Under the pieces are notes generated by a model. It made no database searches and had not been told where the DNA came from. It saw only the letters and a list, made by a program, of their open reading frames with translations. The translations under genes were made by a program, and so were the position numbers. From the NCBI RefSeq assembly GCF_030929495.1, contig NZ_JAVFWN010000001.1, positions 248,001 to 312,000 on the forward strand: a stretch of 64,000 nt of DNA. The letters run 5' to 3'. Source of the DNA: Nocardioides sp. LHD-245. Its GTDB lineage: Bacteria > Actinomycetota > Actinomycetes > Propionibacteriales > Nocardioidaceae. Within the stretch, counting starts at the first letter, position 1. Each line of letters opens with the position of its first letter. Shown piece after piece: positions 60,028 through 64,000 of the stretch.

Positions 60028-61181
60028 CGTCTCCGCGTCCCAAGGTGCTCTTGGCGATCACCGCCTTCAACGGGGAGGCCTTCATCGAGCGCACGCTGGA
60101 CTCCGCCGCACGGATCGACCGCTCCGAGGTGGACGTCGACGTCGTGGTGCTGGACGACGCCAGTCCCGCCCCCGGATTCAGCGCCCGGCTGGCGGCGATG
60201 TGTCGGGCGCGCGACATCGGCTACTACCGGACGCCCCGCAATCTCGGCATCCCGCGAAATGTGTCCCTCGGGCTCCTCGCCGGTGTCGAGAAGGGGTACG
60301 ACTACGTCATCATCTCCAACAGTGATGTGATCTACCCGGCCCATGTCGTGAGCCAGCTCCTGCGCGCGGCTCAGGCCGAGGGTGTCGGCTCGGTGACGGC
60401 ATGGTCCAACAACGTCTCGATGTACTCCATCGAGAACGATGACCCGGACCGTCATCTGGCGGACCAGGATGTCGTCGACTTCATCAGCGGTGCCCTCGCC
60501 GAGCACTACGGCGACGCGGTCATGGACATCCCGGCGGGTATCTCGTTCTGTGTCCTCATTCCGGCCAACGTGATCCGGGACGTGGGCGTGATGGATCCCG
60601 TCTTCGGCCGCGGATACTGTGAGGAGACCGACTGGAGCCTGCGCAGCCTCGCGGCTGGCTACCGGATCGCGTTGGCGCCGGGCGTGTTCGTCTACCACGC
60701 CGGTCGAGGGTCCAGTCTGGAGGCCGGCTTGGTCAGCGGCGAGCACACCTCCGTTCCCGAGAACGAGCGGATCATCGACCTGCGCTACCCGACGTTCCGC
60801 TCCCAGGTCCGGGCGTTCGCATCGTCGGGGATCCTGGACGAGGCCCAGCTCTACGGCATCGACGCGATCATCCGGCGTGCCGGCAGCAAGTTCGGCTATG
60901 TCGTCGACGTCGGCTGGCTGCCGCCTACGCCGGGCGCGGACGACCTGGTCCACTGCACGGTGGCGGCCAGCGGCTCGGAAGACGCCGTCGAACTGCGCTA
61001 CCGCGGCTTCACCCGGACCCTCGACGCGGATCCGTTCCAGATCGGCGCCACGCTTGAGGAGTACTTCGGGCGGGCGCCGGAGGCTGTCAACATCCACGAC
61101 CGTGGCGGCGTGGCCTCGTCTCTCGGTGGGCGCTACCCGGCGTTGACCATCCGTACCGGCAACTATCCCGCTCGTGTCTGA
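60024..61181 (+). CDS. Family 2 glycosyltransferase
   Basis: A 385-residue GT2 (GT-A) transferase. It begins VLLAITAFNGEAFIERTLDSA, with VVVLDDASPAP as nucleotide site, the D-x-D equivalent in SNSDVIYP, and MDPVFGRGYCEETDWSLRSLAAGYR as the acceptor/catalytic block (ETDW). The C-terminal 130 residues form an extra domain with no clear match. It should add a sugar to a surface glycan. GTG start in GTGA overlap. Confidence 0.87.
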   Translation: MTSPRPKVLLAITAFNGEAFIERTLDSAARIDRSEVDVDVVVLDDASPAPGFSARLAAMCRARDIGYYRTPRNLGIPRNVSLGLLAGVEKGYDYVIISNSDVIYPAHVVSQLLRAAQAEGVGSVTAWSNNVSMYSIENDDPDRHLADQDVVDFISGALAEHYGDAVMDIPAGISFCVLIPANVIRDVGVMDPVFGRGYCEETDWSLRSLAAGYRIALAPGVFVYHAGRGSSLEAGLVSGEHTSVPENERIIDLRYPTFRSQVRAFASSGILDEAQLYGIDAIIRRAGSKFGYVVDVGWLPPTPGADDLVHCTVAASGSEDAVELRYRGFTRTLDADPFQIGATLEEYFGRAPEAVNIHDRGGVASSLGGRYPALTIRTGNYPARV

Positions 61182-62367
61182 GCACCAGCACCCGGGCACC
61201 CAGAAGAAGTGGCTGCCCGGGATCGAGGCGCTGCGCGGCGTGGCCGCGCTGACGGTGGTTTTCCACCACAGTTGGTCGTTGTCGTCCATGCCCCGGTTCC
61301 CGGGCTACTGGTTGGTCGAGGGCTTCGGCAACTGGGGCGTCAGCCTCTTCTTCATGCTGAGCGGCTACCTGCTGGCCGAGACATTCTGGCAGGAGCGCCG
61401 CGCCGACCTGCGGATCTATGCGATCCGGCGCTTCTTCCGGATCGCACCGGCTTACTACGTGAACCTCACGATCCTCTTCCTGTTCTTCGCTCGCACCCAT
61501 CAGGTATTCAGCGAGCAAGGTGCGAAGCAGGTGGCGGCGTCCTACAGCTTCATGCACTACCTCACGCCCGGCACGTCGAGTTCGCTCAACGTCAATGGTG
61601 CCCTGTGGACGCTGACCATCGAGATGCTTCTCTATGCCTTCCTGCCGATTCTGGCGATCGCGGTCCGGTACGCGCCGGTCATCTCGCTCGTCACGATCGC
61701 GGGCATCGGCATCGGCTGGCGTGCGCTGGTGGCCTTTGCCGGTGACGGGCTGCGGGAGTTCTACTTCGGGACGACCATGCTCGACCCGGGTATCCAGAGC
61801 CTGTTCATCGCTCGCCAGTTCATCGGTGCGCTGGCTGTCTTCGCGCTCGGCATCGGCGCGCGCTGGCTGGTCGTCAAGGGACATATGGGCTGGCTCTACC
61901 GCCGGATCCCGCGGATGAGTACGACTGGGTTCTTGCTGCTCGCCGTGCCCAGCCTGTTGCTGTTGCGCTGGGTGGAGGAGGGCTCCAACTACACCAACGG
62001 CTGGTTCTTCGCTGCCTACGACTTCCTGCTGATGCTGCTCATGGTGCCGGCGCTGGTACTGGCCGCCTACCCGGGCGAGTTCAGGCCCTCACCCTTGCGG
62101 ACGGTCAGCACGTGGCTGGGGGAGCGAAGCTACAGCATCTATCTATGGCATTTTCCGATCATTCTCGCGGTCTACGAGCGCGGACCGTTCCGATTTGGCC
62201 CGGCTCCGGCCGGCTACGAGTGGCGACTTCCGCTGATTCTCCTGCTCACCTTGATCTTCGCTTCGGTGAGTTACCACACCGTCGAGCGTCCTGGGATGGA
62301 GTGGGGTCGCCGGCTTGCGCGTAGGTTTGCCGCCCCGACGTCAACAAAGGAGCAAGCACCGTCATGA
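61174..62367 (+). CDS. Membrane acyltransferase, OafA/YrhL type
   Basis: A 397-residue acyltransferase 3 protein with about ten helices. WLPGIEALRGVAALTVVFHHSWSL contains the conserved R-G-x-A and His; RRFFRIAPAYYVNL holds the family R-x-x-R-I-x-P motif, and NGALWTLTIEMLLY the conserved W-T/S-L-x-x-E. It probably acetylates the glycan made by the cluster. Starts at a GTG overlapping the GT2 gene by 8 nt. Confidence 0.9.
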   Translation: MSEHQHPGTQKKWLPGIEALRGVAALTVVFHHSWSLSSMPRFPGYWLVEGFGNWGVSLFFMLSGYLLAETFWQERRADLRIYAIRRFFRIAPAYYVNLTILFLFFARTHQVFSEQGAKQVAASYSFMHYLTPGTSSSLNVNGALWTLTIEMLLYAFLPILAIAVRYAPVISLVTIAGIGIGWRALVAFAGDGLREFYFGTTMLDPGIQSLFIARQFIGALAVFALGIGARWLVVKGHMGWLYRRIPRMSTTGFLLLAVPSLLLLRWVEEGSNYTNGWFFAAYDFLLMLLMVPALVLAAYPGEFRPSPLRTVSTWLGERSYSIYLWHFPIILAVYERGPFRFGPAPAGYEWRLPLILLLTLIFASVSYHTVERPGMEWGRRLARRFAAPTSTKEQAPS

Positions 62368-63176
62368 GCCGACGTCTCCCGTCCTTCCGCACGTCTCGGC
62401 CGGTCGGTCCGGCGATCCCTCCGCCCTACCAGGGCGAGGCCTTGGTCACCTTGCCGACCGAGGCGGGGATGCTGATGATTCCGGCCTCGGACGGCGTGAT
62501 CCGGCCCTACCTTGAGCGCAACGGCGACTGGGAGCCGGAGGAGGCGGCCCTGCTCACGCAGTTCTTCCGCAAGGGGTTGCGCTTCCTCGACGTGGGCGCC
62601 AACGTCGGGTACTTCTCCATGTACGTCGCCGCGCGGTGCCCCGGCGCCGTGATTCACGCGTTCGAGCCGCACCCCGTCACGAGCCAGGTGTTGGCGCTCA
62701 ACGCGTGGGCCTCGGAGGCGGACATCACAACCCACGCCATAGCGCTCTCCGCCGGCGAGCGGATCGTCACGCTGACCACGGCCGAGAGCAACCTCGGCGA
62801 CACCCGTGCCTCCGTCGGTGCCGCCGGTGCGATGGTCGCGCCGGCGGCTGCCCTCGACGAGGTGCTGCCCGACGCTGTGTTCGACCTGATCAAGATCGAC
62901 GTGCAGGGATTCGAGGGCGACACCATCGCCGGAATGAGCGGAATGCTTGCCCGCAGCCCGGAGGCGGTCATTGTCGCCGAGTTCTGGCCTGCTGCGCTCC
63001 GTGAGCGGGGACTCGACCCCGTCGTGGTGCTGCGGGACTACGAGGAGTCCGGCTTCGATGTCCGGGTCCAGGTCGAGAACGACCTCGCCCGGCGCAAGCC
63101 ACGCGACGTCGTCGCCCTGTGTGACACGGCCGGCGCGAGCGGTCAGGTCAACCTGGTCCTTACCCGCCAGCGCTGA
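62364..63176 (+). CDS. FkbM-family methyltransferase
   Basis: A 270-residue SAM-dependent methyltransferase. The SAM site is FLDVGANVGYFSMYVA with the acidic residue in HAFEPHPVTSQVL, and FDLIKIDVQGFEGDTIAGM is the FkbM signature. These enzymes O-methylate sugars or polyketides; in this setting a surface sugar is likely. ATG overlaps the acyltransferase stop (ATGA). Last gene of the plus-strand cluster. Confidence 0.88.
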   Translation: MSRRLPSFRTSRPVGPAIPPPYQGEALVTLPTEAGMLMIPASDGVIRPYLERNGDWEPEEAALLTQFFRKGLRFLDVGANVGYFSMYVAARCPGAVIHAFEPHPVTSQVLALNAWASEADITTHAIALSAGERIVTLTTAESNLGDTRASVGAAGAMVAPAAALDEVLPDAVFDLIKIDVQGFEGDTIAGMSGMLARSPEAVIVAEFWPAALRERGLDPVVVLRDYEESGFDVRVQVENDLARRKPRDVVALCDTAGASGQVNLVLTRQR

Positions 63177-63254
63177 TCGCATCAAGTCCGCATAGGGCTC
63201 ACGCCCCTTGTCGCAGCCCACGAAACGATCCATCCAGAGCGCTCAGAACAAGCG

Positions 63255-64000
63255 TCAGCGGTCGACCAAGGACCCGACTTCGAGCGAATCGAGGCACAAC
63301 GTCGTCCCCGGTCGCAACCCAACGAACCGGAACGATCCGACCGAATCGACCGGCGGCATGAAGACGGCGCTCACCTCGCCCTGCGCCCACGTCGTTCGCG
63401 CGGAGGTCGCCGCCACCGGATTGCCCTGTGCGTGGATCACCTGCGGCTCCAATGCTGTTGTCTGACTGACCCACGCTCGTACGGTCACAGCCGGTGTGGC
63501 TGGAGGTTGACCGCGATAGGGAACATCGATACGCGACCTCGATGTCCTCATCACCCAGCAACGACCATCGCCCTTCGGCCGCGCACCGGCCTTGGCCACG
63601 GCTCCGGCCTTGGCCACGGCTCCGGCCACATCCGCACTGCCCGCCGGTTCGAATTCCACCGGCACGAGTTCACCGCTCGGCGTTACCCGCAACAGGTTCG
63701 ATCCGTCTGAGTTCCAGCGGACGTCCGGCCAGAGCACACCCAGACTCCGCTGAAAGTCGTTGTACGGCGCCAGCTGTGGCCACACGATCAGGTTGTCCAC
63801 GGGGCCGCTCGCTACGGTGGCGGCCGCGCCGTAGCGGTCCAAACCTCGCTCGAAGTTGGATGCCGCCTCCCGCGTGGTCGCCTGTGTTCCGTTGGCATCG
63901 GTCGCCCGCGCGGCCTGCAACTGCGTACCCACGACTGACAACGAAGCCACGACAGCGACCGCGAGCAGGACGGTTCGCCGACGCGTTGCGTGGATCGGAC
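63255..64000 (-). CDS. Membrane-anchored extracytoplasmic protein (partial, 5' end outside window)
   Basis: The open frame runs to the window edge without a stop, so the N-terminus may be missing. The first visible residues are basic, then one hydrophobic helix (TVLLAVAVVASLSVVGTQL), then about 220 residues of beta-rich sequence ending GLRPGTTLCLDSLEVGSLVDR, typical of a carbohydrate-binding-like or jelly-roll fold. A short Ala/Gly/Lys repeat lies in the middle. I do not recognise a family. It is convergent with the FkbM gene and may belong to the same surface-glycan locus. Confidence 0.55.
   Translation of the reverse strand, partial: PIHATRRRTVLLAVAVVASLSVVGTQLQAARATDANGTQATTREAASNFERGLDRYGAAATVASGPVDNLIVWPQLAPYNDFQRSLGVLWPDVRWNSDGSNLLRVTPSGELVPVEFEPAGSADVAGAVAKAGAVAKAGARPKGDGRCWVMRTSRSRIDVPYRGQPPATPAVTVRAWVSQTTALEPQVIHAQGNPVAATSARTTWAQGEVSAVFMPPVDSVGSFRFVGLRPGTTLCLDSLEVGSLVDR
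63586..63621. repeat. Two tandem 18-bp units inside the partial gene
   Basis: Two exact copies of CCGGCCTTGGCCACGGCT plus a partial third. In the minus-strand frame they encode VAKAGA repeats, so copy number changes keep the frame. Confidence 0.75.

Noticed and set aside
63199..63561. 120-codon minus-strand frame near the window end
   Set aside because: It overlaps the longer partial gene, which has a membrane helix and continues past the window edge; this frame has neither domain nor ribosome binding site.

Overview
The window is very GC-rich, with tightly packed genes, many GTG starts and 1-4 nt stop/start overlaps. The backbone matches an actinobacterium: manB - Trm112-like - SIS protein, ahcY - mtrA - mtrB - lpqB - comF - hpf, ndk - mreBCD - mrdA - rodA, and a complete mce operon. 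The gene content and the many leaderless-type starts suggest a soil actinomycete of the Nocardioides/Nocardioidaceae kind. That assignment is an inference from content and order, not a database result.

Layout. 0-3.6 kb: the end of a phosphohexomutase gene, a Trm112-like protein, a SIS sugar-phosphate protein, an acyltransferase and a DUF808 membrane protein. 3.7-16.6 kb (minus strand): a single twelve-gene run that looks like one catabolic operon. It encodes a HyuA subunit, a HyuB subunit fused to an acetone-carboxylase-gamma-like zinc domain, a LigA/LigB extradiol dioxygenase, a ribose-type ABC importer, an IclR regulator, a dienelactone hydrolase, two alpha/beta hydrolases and a class II aldolase/decarboxylase. 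Upstream of it lies a type II lumazine synthase gene behind a clear FMN riboswitch. 17.5-28.3 kb: ahcY, mtrAB-lpqB, comF, a large structured RNA placed like the raiA motif in front of hpf, an intergenic repeat cluster, a LuxR-type response regulator and a YcaQ-like DNA glycosylase. 28.3-38.3 kb (minus strand): yrbEA-yrbEB-mceABCDEF-fadD, faced by a divergent MerR-type regulator with matching operator sites in both promoters. 39.2-46.4 kb: a small phosphatase, ndk, and the rod-shape/elongasome genes. 46.4-51.6 kb: copper-type envelope proteins (YcnI, CopC-CopD fusion), a lipoprotein and a ChaA-like antiporter. 51.6-56.4 kb: a TIGR03960-type radical SAM protein, an SRPBCC protein and three membrane proteins with extracytoplasmic domains, one broken by a 7-base homopolymer. 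56.6-64 kb: a surface-glycan cluster (epimerase, two glycosyltransferases, a small coiled-coil protein, an acyltransferase, an FkbM methyltransferase) and the end of a membrane-anchored protein that runs out of the window.

How the parts work together. The catabolic operon has import, ring cleavage, downstream hydrolysis, C-C cleavage or decarboxylation, and its own regulator, but no ring hydroxylase. It therefore probably acts on an already hydroxylated aromatic or N-heterocycle; the substrate is unknown. The mce operon is a lipid importer with its own acyl-CoA ligase. mreBCD-mrdA-rodA build the lateral wall, and MtrAB-LpqB sense the envelope. Recurrent regulatory themes are a TANNNT -10 box 6-7 nt before the start codon (leaderless transcripts) and several families of intergenic palindromes.
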